Shown here in pieces: positions 33,949 to 44,763 of a DNA stretch of 64,000 nucleotides. The stretch is from positions 22,696,260-22,760,259 of the forward strand of contig NC_081409.1 of NCBI RefSeq assembly GCF_030272615.1, given 5' to 3'. The position numbers and the translations under genes are program-made. This DNA is from Cryptomeria japonica (taxonomy: Eukaryota > Streptophyta > Pinopsida > Cupressales > Cupressaceae). The notes beneath the pieces were generated by a model. That model ran no database searches and had not been told where the DNA came from. It was given only the letters and a program-made list of their open reading frames with translations. How positions within the stretch are numbered: the stretch's first letter is position 1; every line of letters begins with the position of its first letter.

Positions 33949-35580
33949 TGATGCAAAGGTATTAGGTCCTTTCTCAAATATCAATTGGTCTTCAAACCCC
34001 AAGGGTTCACTAGGTTTCCTTCCACACAAAGTCCCTTCAAAGCACCAAAAATTGATCCCAACTTCCACAACTTGAAACACCACTTCCTAGGGTCTTCTCA
34101 TACTCTAAAAAATCTGACTCGATAGGTTCTACACACCAAATCAATTGGTTCACTTAGTAACCCTTACCCGGGTAACTAGGTAGGCCAATTCCTAGTAGCC
34201 CTGTTCAGGGGGTAATTTGCCCTTTACTCAAACTTCTTCTAAAACAATTGACAAAACAAGTACATTTCCTAATACCCTTTTGGGATTAAAATAACACATG
34301 TAAAAATTAGATATGACTCCTTTGGACCAACTATACGGACCAATACCCTGCTACTATACATTTAGGCCTAATTAGGCCACTTTTACAAAACAAGTACCAA
34401 CATATCGACTCCCATCAATTAAAAAACTTAAAAAATTCTTAGGTTAGGTCTAAAATCAAAGGATTTTCATGTTTTTTTGGGAAGCCACTCTTATTTGATA
34501 CGGCAAACCCCAAACCCTCCTATTTAGTCCTTCAAAACTAGGGCCTCCTCAAATCCACTCTTCCAATCACTTCCAGAAATTCTCCTTTAGGATTAAACAT
34601 ATATTTGTCATTTAATAACATATTACATACCCAAGTAGTTCCCTCATTAAGGCCAAACTCCTGCTGCTACACCTATGCCACCATTCCCATGCACCTTTCA
34701 CACACAAACTTACACTCAAAAGGTGATCACCATTCATGCCAACTCCATCCCTTCACTTTTACCCGCATTTTATTCTATAATACACCATTAGGGACTCATT
34801 ACTCAAAAAAAAGAAGAGCATAAAGAGGAATGAGCCCTGAAACTTCATTTTGATTCCCAAATCAACACAAACAAGCACCTACAACACTAGTTTTGGGACA
34901 GTCAACTATATATGCACCAAATGAATTGATTAAAAATTACAAATAACTGAAAATAATTATTAGAAAATATACCAAATACCTTTAAAATAGTGCAGATCAA
35001 AATGAAGAGATAAATCAATAATATGTTTCAGATTTCACTCATGAATGAAAGGGAAAATGTTGAATTTTATTGCAGCAGTTTTGGTGTTACAAAGATCAAT
35101 CTTCAAAATAAACTCTAGAAACCTCTCCACATGTGGGAAGGAGGTTTTTAAATTCACTTTGACCCCCCAAACCAAAAACAACTCCTATAACTACCCAAGA
35201 ACCAACTAGCCTTTGGAAATCCACCATTTTGAAATTGCAAAAATTGACAATTTTTGACATAACTAGAAAAACTTTCTCAACTTGACTTTATGACATCAAA
35301 AGCTTAACCTAATGCCTTAAAAATATTTAAAATAATTTATGTAACCCAAATTTACACCTAATAAGCCTTCTTAACATTTATTACATAAATTTGCTCATTT
35401 GACAACATTTACACAAAAATTGACAATTTTGACACAACTAGACAACTTGACTCAACCATGAAAAATATTGACTTTATATGCCTTATTACATTGTTTTAGG
35501 TCTCAAATGACCCTCATTACATCCATACATGCCTTGTAGACATGTTAGACCTTATAGGCCCGTTAGGTGCTCCTACACCA
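33949..35580 (-). repeat. Element G 3' LTR
   Basis: 1,632 bp, TGATGCAAAGG to TCCTACACCA. It aligns throughout with 48405-50048. On its right it abuts Copia pol sequence at 35581 instead of a polypurine tract. Confidence 0.9.
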
Positions 35581-35582
35581 TA

Positions 35583-36501
35583 GTCTTGCAATAGATTTGC
35601 AGATGAAATGAAAAATGAGTTTGAAATGTCTTTAGTAGGGGAAATATAAAATTTCATAGGCTTGCAAATACAGAAAATGAAGAATAGTATTTTCATTACT
35701 CAATCTAAGTATGTGAAAGATGTTTTGAAGAATTTTGGCATGAGTGATTGTAAGCCAATTGGAACACCAATGGTTACAGGTTGTAAGTTGTCCAAGGAGG
35801 ATGCATCTAAGTCTGTTGATGAAAAGGAATACAGGTCAATGGTTGGCAAATTACACTATGTTGTTCACAATAGACCAGATATTGTCCATGCAGTTGGTAT
35901 AGTTTCTAGATTTCAAAACAATCCAAAGGAAGCACACTTGATAGCAACATAGAGAATTTTTAGATACCTGAAAGGTACAGTTGACTATGGATTATGGTAT
36001 CCATATGGAAGAAACTTTGATTTGAAGGCATACACTAATGCTGATTGGGCAGGAAATATTGATGACCAGAAAAGTACTACCGGTGGAGCATTCTTTCTAG
36101 GAGGAAGGCTAGTTTCATGGAGTAGTAAGAAGCAGAGTTGTACTTCACAATCTACTGCTGAAGCTGAGTATGTTGCAACTTATATGAATTGCACACAAGC
36201 TATTTGGATGAGGCACATTTTGGAAGGTTTTAAGATGAAGATCTTAGAACCTATAAAGATTTTATGTGATAATACAAGTGCCATTAATATTTCTAAGAAT
36301 CCTATTTTGCACGCTCGCACCAAACACATTGAATTGAACTATCACTTTTTGAGGGAAAAAGTTCAAAGTAAAGATGTTATCTTAGAGCATGTTTCTAACC
36401 AAGAGCAGCTTGTAGATATCTTTACCAAACCTCTGTCTAAGACCACTTTTGAGTATCTTAGAAGTCAGTTGGGGGTTGTCCCTCTTCATGAAGTTAGTTG
36501 A
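35583..36501 (+). pseudogene. pol: Element H RT C-terminus and RNase H
   Basis: One frame with TAA near 35647 and TAG at 35950-35952. RT tail RFADEMKNEFEMSLVGE is followed by the connection region, then Copia RNase H with AYTNADWAG, STAEAEYVA and ILCDNTSA, the three acidic motifs intact. Ends with TGA at 36499-36501. About 70% alike by eye to the same part of A. Confidence 0.9.
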
Positions 36502-36854
36502 GCATGATGTTGATTACATCAGTCCCTAAATTACTTATAGAATTTTACATGGATTGATGAAGAAGTGGATGTATTCCACAAGGGGAGCATCAAGTTATAG
36601 TATGTTGTTGATGCATGATGAAAATTTGACATTACATGTTTTACTTTCAATTTGGCATTGCTGTCAAAGGGGGAGAAGAATTATGTGATTGAGGAGAAGA
36701 ATTATGTGATTGGAAAAGGGAAACCAACGATAGGCTGAAGACAAACAGAGCATGGTGAATACTTGGTAATGTAAACCAGGATTCCTATTCACCAATCATA
36801 GCAACAATCAGAGGCATTGATATTTGTATTTCCATCAATGCCAAAGGGGGATAT
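36502..36854 (+). promoter_or_regulatory. Element H 3' region with polypurine-like tracts
   Basis: CACAAGGGGAGCAT (36577-36590), TGTCAAAGGGGGAGAAG (about 36662-36678) and the LTR-adjacent GCCAAAGGGGGATAT (36840-36854), the last within the same CCATCAATGCCAAAGGGGG block as in A, I, K and L. A GAAGAATTATGTGATTG direct repeat (about 36675-36708) follows the second tract. Confidence 0.8.
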
Positions 36855-38280
36855 TGTTGGAATTTGCATGAAGATTACAGTAATGATATGTTATGTTGTC
36901 ATTGATGTCAATTGAACTAGTAATGGTATTTATGATATTGTTGATATTGTTGTTATTATTGATATTATCTCATAACCGGTAGGAAGAGCTTTGTGGAAGA
37001 TGATGTAAACCAGTATGTTAAGTTTGTGAGTTGAATCGGTAAATCGATGTATAAGGTTAAACCCTTTTCTATGCAATGTAACTGGTAAACCCTACTAGTT
37101 GTTTTTTGTTAAACCCTAACCAATCAAGTTTGTTGGTTTAAGATATAATGATGAGCGGTAATGATGGAGACACATGTGATCATTGAATGAGGATAAGTTC
37201 AGATTGATTTGGCGTGTTTTCTTGATTGTCTAGGGAATGAGCAAAGTGGATTGCATCTAATGCACAACAAGTGATTAGTTACAAAGTCCAATGAAGCAGT
37301 GATCATGGAGCGGTTGAAATTTTCTTGAAGAATGTGAAGAGATTGTTATGATTTATAACGGTCAAGATTGAGCCGACTTGTTTGTAATCTCTATGAGAGA
37401 ATTAGGTTTTCGTTGTGTTACCGACCTAATTGATTTTTATTTAAGGTTGATGAAGTTATTTGTAAAAGTGTTGGTAAAGTGTTGGTTGAAACTAGTTGAG
37501 TGTATGGTTGCCTAACCAGAGAATGGATCTATAGTTTGTGTAAAATCAGATTGAAGCTTAAAAGGATTTGATCAAGCAAACGTAGTGCTATTTAGACAGA
37601 TCAAGAAAACCTGTTGTTTTCTAACAATTACAACAAAATTGAAATCCCCTAACCGGGTGAGCTCTAACAAGCTTGGTTACTTCTTAAATCCTCTAACAAG
37701 GTGGTCCATTAGCTTGGATTCTCAAACCCTCTACTGAGGTTAATCCTAACAGGTTATTTTTCTTTTCATCAAGGCATTTTGTAAATCCCTTAACCGGGTG
37801 ATTCCTAACAGAATCAGTTCTTAATAGGACTTATTGTAAAAGCTTTAACAGGCTTGGCTCCTAACAGAAGAACTTCAAAAGATTTCAGATAGCTATCCTT
37901 ATGAGTCTCATCTTTCCATGGTTTTTACCTATTTGGGTTTTCCACGTATAAACATTTGTGTCAAGTGGTGAATGTCTTTGTAGTTATGATCTTATTTGTT
38001 GATTTGATTGACTGCTTAACTATTCTGATAAGGTATGATAACTGGAAGCATTGAGAGATTGAATATGTTGAGATATGATTAATTATTTTGATGTTTACAA
38101 GATTGAATTTGTTTACTGTTAAGTTGTTATAACAGTTAACCGATTGATGTTGAGTATTGATCTTGATAAGTGAAATTTTACTTTGTGAGTTTGAATTTGA
38201 GATTGGGAAGTTTGCATCAGTTTTTTTAGTATATTGATTCACCCCCTCCCTCTCAGTTTCTACCAAATACTTATTCTTTC
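36855..38280 (+). repeat. Element H 3' LTR (continues at 46739-46747)
   Basis: Begins TGTTGGAATTTGC after the polypurine tract, contains several YACCGGT motifs and the CCCTCTCAGT signature, and is cut by I after TTATTCTTTC. The last bases ATCATACCA follow the CTTTC duplication at 46734-46738. Same family as LTR C. Confidence 0.9.
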
Positions 38281-39447
38281 TGTTGGCATTTTTGATGATT
38301 GATGTTGTGATTGTCATTGATGGACACACACTTGATCTGAGATCACTTTTTGTATTTATGAGTTAAAGCTCAACCGATATTTGTTCCAATCGGTATGATG
38401 TATTATAGTCTTTAGACTATCGGTGTTTTTGTAGAAAGTGTTTACCGATCTCAAGCGGTATGAAGACCCCAAGTGGTTCAAGGATCTCAAGCAGTATGAA
38501 GGAACGAAGTAGCACAACTCATATTTCCCAATCTTCATTTTGTCAAACCGGCAACCAGTATTTTGCTTAACCAATATTTTGTATGAACCGGTAATACTCT
38601 GTGATGAGTTACCAACTGACATTTTGTGATGAGTTACCATCCACCAATTGTTTTGCAGTGTCGACACTCTGGCGGTGTTTTTTGTGTCATGTTACCAAAT
38701 ATGTCTAGATGCATTGAACCTAGGAAATTGTATTGTAATCCTATTGGACCGACATGAAATCAAATTCCTTTATAAGGACATCATGTCTAGGGTTTTAGGT
38801 TGTTGCTAGGGTTTAAGGTGGTTGATGAGTTTTTGTAAGTGTGATTATAGAAGAGGCGTTCAGGTCTGTGAGAGAAGGTAGAGTGTGAATGTGTTGAAGA
38901 CTGAAGTAATGCTGGAATGCATTAGGAACAAGCTATCAAGGATCTAACCAAGAAATCTATGCTATTTTCTAGATCACTCACTTGTTGATTACTCACATCT
39001 TCGACAAGTCTGAAGCCCTTAATCGGGTAGGCCCAAAAAGCCTTTTGTAAATCCTCTAACAAGGTGGTTCACATCTGTGGATCTTAAATCCTCTAGCAAG
39101 GTAGTCTTTAATAGGACTTATCTCCTAACAGAGATTGAGATTCCTAACAAGATCTGTTCTAGTAAAGAACATTGTATGACCTTAACCGGTCTGGTTCCTA
39201 TTCTGCAGATAGTTACTTGTGAGTTTCATCTCACCGTGGTTTTTCCCATTTGGGTTTCCACATAAAAATCTCTTGTGTTATGGTGATTGTGCTTTTGTGG
39301 GTGAATGCATTATTTTCTATTTGGTTTGCATGTGTGTTAACCGGTTTGTTTGCTAAACTGTTTTACCGATTTACTGCTAGACTAGTAAAGTGTTTAAGTA
39401 CAAAGATTTTTGGCATACTAATTCACCCCCCCTCTTAGTATTCATCA
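38281..39447 (+). repeat. Element I 5' LTR
   Basis: 1,167 bp, TGTTGGCATTTTTG to AGTATTCATCA. TATA-like TTTATAAGGAC near 38770. Exact ACCGGT palindromes at 38587, 39185 and 39340 plus diverged copies. Homologous to the L LTR in reverse orientation. Confidence 0.93.
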
Positions 39448-39449
39448 AT

Positions 39450-39462
39450 TGGTATCAGAGCC
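39450..39462 (+). promoter_or_regulatory. Element I primer-binding site, initiator Met tRNA
   Basis: TGGTATCAGAGCC, two bases after the LTR. Confidence 0.95.
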
Positions 39463-39497
39463 AACCTTTCTATAAGTCTAACCACTTGGAAAGAGAT

Positions 39498-40775
39498 ATG
39501 GGGGAATACACTGTGAGGGAACTTACTCATCGGCTCACTTAGTCTGAATAAGCCTATGATGAACTTATGGTCAAATACAAGGCCTCTCAAGAAAAAAGGA
39601 TAGAACATGCTGAAAAACTGATGGAGCTAACTAAAAATAGTTCCTCTGATGAAGCGGACATGAAATCCCTAAATCAAGAAGTAGAAAAGTTGAATGAATC
39701 CAATTCCAACCTAAGAAAGGATTTGGAAGGACTGACTATCTGAATGTGTCAAGAGCTTGAGAACTGAAGGAAAGCTGAAGATCTGGTAAAAGACAAAGAT
39801 CATGAAATCTCCAAGCTGAAGCAAGAGATCAGTACACTTACCGCTCACCTTCATGAAAGCAAAATGGAAAAGGAAGACATGCAAGGAGAACTAAACATAG
39901 CCATCTTCGAGAATTCAAACTTGATGGAAACAAATGCTGCTATCTCCAAAGAACTCTCTGAGTCAAAGGAAATACTTGCTAAGTTCAACAAGAGTACTGT
40001 TAAGCTAGAGAAAAAGCTTGAATCGACCAAACCTGTCAAGAATACTGATGGACTTGGTTACTTCGGTCATGAGGAAGGTGAGACCTCTGGTGCAAATGTT
40101 GAAGCATCGAAGAAGCAACCAACATTCAAAGATAAAGGTAAGCAAAAGTTCAAACTTGTTTGCTTTAACTGTCTTAAAGAACGACACACTGCTAATGTGT
40201 GTAGGAGCAAAGCCTACAATAATTTTCCTTACTTTATAAACAATATACCTAGATCCAATAAGTTCAATGGTAATTGTTATGCATGCAATAAGTTTGGGCA
40301 TAGAGCATCTGAATGTGGGTCTGTTATGAACAACACTGGAAGATATCCTCAGAGGACTCAAGGAGTTGGTCCGGAACCTTTTGTGAACTGGAATCCCAAC
40401 TAGTTTAATACCTTTAATCATTAGTCAGGTAGTGGTGGCTATCAAGTGGCAACCAGATGGAGAGCAAACTGTTTGATTTGTCATTGTCATGGTCACACTG
40501 CTGCAACATGCAAGAGGAAGAATGGTAACATGAATAATGGACCATGGAGAGCACCTGGAATGGTCTGTTATCATTGCAACAAACTAGGTCACATTGCCAG
40601 ATTCTGCAAAACAAGAAAGAGCATATCGGATGACATACCGGTCACTCCGGAAGGAAAGATTGATATTGAAACTGTTCAAGCCAATATGAACAAAACTTGG
40701 AAAAAGAAACCAGGAGTGTTGCAAGAAGAACTGGTTTCTGCACCTAGTGTGGAAATTTCAGAACCAACAAACTAA
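39498..40775 (+). pseudogene. Element I ORF1: coiled coil with four CCHC zinc knuckles
   Basis: One frame from ATG 39498 (MGEYTVRELTHRL) with about six stops. Functional reading may start at the Met before VKYKASQ, as in L. Residues to about 190 are heptad-rich (HAEKLMEL, SKELSESKEILAKF). Four knuckles follow: CFNCLKERHTANVC, CYACNKFGHRASEC, CLICHCHGHTAATC and CYHCNKLGHIARFC, all with complete Cys/His sets. It ends SVEISEPTN at 40775. Knuckles of this spacing bind RNA in retroelement Gag. No capsid homology is evident, so a Gag or RNA-chaperone role is inferred. L has the intact counterpart. Confidence 0.85.
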
Positions 40776-40782
40776 GCATCAG

Positions 40783-40800
40783 AAAAGCTTAGGGGGAGCA
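40783..40800 (+). promoter_or_regulatory. Polypurine-like tract between I ORF1 and ORF2
   Basis: AAAAGCTTAGGGGGAGCA lies just after the ORF1 stop. L has the matching tract at the same place (complement of 61860-61877). It resembles the LTR-adjacent tract and could prime plus-strand synthesis internally. Confidence 0.6.
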
Positions 40801-41222
40801 AATGGTGAAATATCTCGAACCCCCGGTTGACACTGATAAAAGACCTTAACCGGTATGAGATACCTGTCAGTTGACAAAAGACCGAAAATGATAAAAGGTA
40901 AATTAGGGTTTACACCCTAATAGTGGAGCATTTATTATGGTAGGTGGAGAACCTATTTAAAAGGAATTTTCAAATCATTTCTCACTTATCATTTTTTGAG
41001 CGAAGAGGTTTTTCAAATGCAAAGTGAAGATCGAAAATCGATTTACACTACAATTCAAATAATTTCTCAAATTCCCGAAGAAGAATTTGAAGCGAACATC
41101 TGTTGGAGGAGTGTAGAACACAAAGTGGCATCTCTACAACCGAAGGAGTGTGTGGCGAAGTTCAAACTACGAAGCCCTAAATTTTGATCTACGAAGGTAT
41201 TTTTCATAATTCTCCGTTTATC

Positions 41223-44200
41223 ATGGCTTCCGCATCACATGATAACTCTAGTGCACCCGTTGATTCTATGGACCTCATTCAATGAAAGTTGAAATACAAT
41301 GCCCTGTCTCAAGCACCTACTGGTGTTATAGTAGAAGAAGGAATTTCTGATTACATAGACTATAAAATAGATGACCTAGGGTCTCTTGTGATCCACTCCC
41401 AATTAAGTTTGTTTTGCGGAAAGGATAAGAAGATTAAACCGGAATTCAACATTCTGGAAAAGAAGAAACTTCACAATGCAATTTACTTTCTTGAAGAATT
41501 TTTGGATGATCACATTTGCATTATTTTAAGCAAGGTACACAGTGATAAGATGTACCTAGAGCAGACACATGATATCACACCAAAAGCGATTCATGCCATC
41601 ACCGGTTTCTGTAACACAAGGGAAGTGCCAGCTCTAAGGAAGGTCAACAAGACTGTAATGTCCAAGCTCACCGGTTCAGTGAGCGACTCATGTGGAATGA
41701 CCGTCAACTCAATCAAGGATGATCTAGTCAAGTATGCCTGTGTTGTGATAGGTTGCCAGATGTTCTCTGCTAGTAGAATTAATTATGTCTTTGTTGCAGC
41801 AGTAAATGCCGCTTATAGGATGATCAAGGAAGATGCATCATTTGATCTGTGCACTTGTATGCAAAGACAACTTCTATTGAATCTTAATTTGATCAAACAA
41901 GACAATGCATTGAGATTTAAGTTCAAACAACTACTGGTTTGGTTGTTCTTTTACATTCAAGGCTACTTTCCAGGAGTAAGTGATATTCAGTGGTCTGCTG
42001 ACCAACTGGTGACAAAACAAATCAAGGAAAGCCTACAAGTAGTTGGAACCGACTATCCAAAAGTGTTGAACAAATACTTTGATGAGTTCAAATGTAAGAT
42101 GAGCCAAAGGATAAGATTATCTAGTGATATAGTCAAAAAGTATGAGGAAGACATTTGCTTCACCATCAAAGTGGATGAATGCATAATGGAGGCTGTTGAG
42201 CCCAGACAGGAAGAAGTGGAGCCTATGGGCTATGAGGTAATAAATGACATGTTAGATGGGTATGCCTCTACCCTAATCACCTCACCCCTTGATCCCAAGG
42301 CAAAGAGAACCGGCACCTATTTGGAAAGGGTTACACCAGTTGTAGAACCGTCAAAAAAGAAAGGAAAGGTAGTGCCTTCAGCATCGGCATTGGTTACTGC
42401 AGCCAATCCCAAAGTGACCAAGCAGTCACTAGCTAAGAAGAAACTGGAAGTTGCACCTACCAAAGTATTTGAGAGGAAGCAGAAGATGAAAAGCAATACA
42501 CCAGACTCAGAAGAAACTATATCAGAAGAACCGCCTAAGAAGACTAGGCAAACAAGGAAAAAGACAAAGAATGAACCGACAACATCTGCATCGGAAGAAG
42601 TTGAACAGGAAATCATTAAGTATTTGTGTGTTAATAACCGGTCACCTTCAGAAATTAGATCTGAGACACCGGATTCTTTGAATAATTATTTAAACAACAA
42701 ATGGTGCATTGCCATAGAAAAGGAATAGGAAATGAGGGAGGAAATATTTGCTCAATATTTTCCTAATGTATCAAATTCAGAACTTTTCGAAGTTATGAAT
42801 AAATACAAAGGCCTCTTCTTCATGAGAAGAAGAAGACTCCTATTACTAGAAGGAAAGGTTCATGAAGTGGTAAAAGATACACATACTCATGCTCAAGAAG
42901 CTCTAAAGATGCATCAAGTGGCTGAAGCCAATAGGAAAGCTAAGCAAGAACTGGAAACTAGCAAACCGGATGAGGTGTATAACAGTGAACGAGAACCGGT
43001 CACTGAACAAATAGAACCCATTGACATTGATGCCTTAGATGGTGAAAAAGTTACTCATGGTACACCATCAAAAGGAACAGGACAGGAGAAGTAGGCAAAA
43101 GAAGAAAAGAAGCAACAGGAAGGAGAAAAGAAGAAATAGGCAGATGAAGAGGATAAGAGAAAAGAGGAGGAAAAGAGGAAAAAGGAAGAGGATAAGAGAA
43201 AATAAGAGGAGAAGAAGAGAAGAGAAGAGGAAAATAAGAAACAAGAGGAAGAGAAGAAGAAAAAGGAAGAGGATAAGAGAAAATAAGAGGAGAAGAAGAG
43301 AAGAGAAGAGGAAAATAAGAAACAAGAGGAAGAGAAGAAGAAGAAGAAGAAGGAAGAGGAAAAGAAAGAAGAGGAGAAGCGGAAAGAGGAAGAGAAGAAA
43401 CACGAAGAGGAGAAGAGGAAGAAGGCAGAGGAAAAGAAAGAAGAGGAGAAGTGGAAATAGGAAGAGGAGAAGAAGAAGAAGGAAGAGGAGAAGAAGAAGG
43501 ATGAAGAAGAGACGAAGTGAAAAGATGAAGAGAAGAGGCAAGAAGAAGAGAAAAGAAAGAAAGAAGAAGAGGAGCAAAGGAAGGCTCAAGAAGATAAGCA
43601 AAAAACCAAGGACAAGGAAGCAGCGGTAAAAAGCACACAGGTGGAGACCCCAATGGCAACTGGTAGTTAGGCTAAACTGGTTGACATTACTAGTCCCATT
43701 GACCTCCAATCCGCAAACGAGTCAGAGTTGCTATAGAGCATTAAGGTTGCTCAAGAATGCTTGGAAGTGATAAGGAGAAAAAAGGAGCAAGATGTGATCC
43801 AAGCTATGGTGGACACTCTTATCGGTTTGATACCCGGTACGAACCTTCCTAGTATTGATTCCTCACTTGCATAATTGAATCTCCTATGCACAGTTGTAGA
43901 AGACCAGGTGCAAAGCCTGGAAGAGGTTGCAGAAGCAAATGCCAAGAAGGAACATCAAAAGGATCTGGACACTGCCTTGGTGAGAAAGTTAACAGAGCTC
44001 CGGTCTGATCTTCAGAAGGCATAGAAGGACATTAGAGATGCAATGGATGAGGGCAATCTACTACTCAGCAAGATTTGCCAACCTCATTTATTTTGTGATG
44101 ATGTGCTCAGTCAGAAGGACAAACTGCAAACTGATATGCAGTCATTTATTAGCACCTTCAAGATGCCATATGACTCCTCCACATATGGCCAAATTGCTCA

Positions 44201-44503
44201 CCGGTTTCAACTTCAGTCTGCAAGACTAGAGGTAGAGATAAGCAATCGGACATGAAATTGCAGGAACTTCAACTAGTCCTACTGCCAAGACTGCAAATTC
44301 TCCAGAAATGCTAACTAAATCTTGATGCCCTAATGGTCACTCAAGAGATGAGCATGATAGATGCCATGGAAGAACAGGTCTCCCAGATGCAAACAGAGAA
44401 AGAGGTGGCTACCTCCCTACTTGACTCGTGGTCCTTATCCATGAAGCAATTTTTGTAGGAATTTAAATCAGTTTTTGACAAGTTTTACTCTTTACTGTCA
44501 TAA
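41223..44503 (+). pseudogene. Element I ORF2: unrecognised domain, Lys/Glu tract, coiled-coil tail
   Basis: ATG 41223 (MASASHDNSSAPVDS) opens about 1,093 codons in one frame to about 44255, then a frame change and TAA at 44501-44503. Residues about 25-345 (41289-42260) form a compact-looking region with VIVEEGISDYIDYKI, YFLEEFLDDHICIILSKVH and LLVWLFFYIQGYFPGVSD. Next are a basic Ser/Pro/Lys linker with possible nuclear-localisation clusters (KKTRQTRKKTK), a conserved stretch near 42610-42850 and the Lys/Glu tract 43095-43610. A helical tail runs from about 43660 and ends SLSMKQFL, stop, EFKSVFDKFYSLLS. Stops: TGA 41284, TAG 42726, TAG 43092 and several in the tract. I recognise no enzyme motif. 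Similarity to L along its length shows it was a real protein. Confidence 0.8.
43095..43610 (+). repeat. Lys/Glu-rich purine tract with 81-bp tandem duplication
   Basis: About 500 bases of nearly pure purine on the plus strand encode EEKKRREEENKK-type charged repeat. An 81-bp unit (from 43188) is repeated exactly from 43269. Both units contain the same in-frame TAA, so the duplication happened after that stop arose. Open frames on the opposite strand (43051-43709) are composition artefacts. Confidence 0.9.
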
Positions 44504-44763
44504 ACACTTATTATTTTAATACTAATGAAATAGGGGTTAGTCTGCAATGTTTTTGTCATTGTTGGCAAAGGGGGAGAAGTATATAAATTTTGATGTATAC
44601 TTTCATGTTATTTCTGTTAAGGAATAGTATACATTGTATTTTTTGCAAAAGGGATAGTGTATATGCTTAGGGGGAGTAATTTTGTTTATGGCATAATTTT
44701 GCTGTAAAACACTTAGATGTCAAAATTTTCCTAAGTGTTGCCATCAATGCCAAAGGGGGAGAT
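44504..44763 (+). promoter_or_regulatory. Element I 3' region with three polypurine-like tracts
   Basis: TGGCAAAGGGGGAGAAG (44563-44579), TGCTTAGGGGGAG (about 44665-44677) and LTR-adjacent CAAAGGGGGAGAT (44751-44763). The pattern repeats in L and, in part, in A, H and K. Confidence 0.85.

Noticed and set aside
43051-43709. Long minus-strand open frames rich in Leu/Phe/Ser, and a plus-strand Arg/Lys frame
   Set aside because: They are antisense or out-of-frame readings of the Lys/Glu purine tract of ORF2. The same applies to plus-strand frames at 58902-59590 over L.
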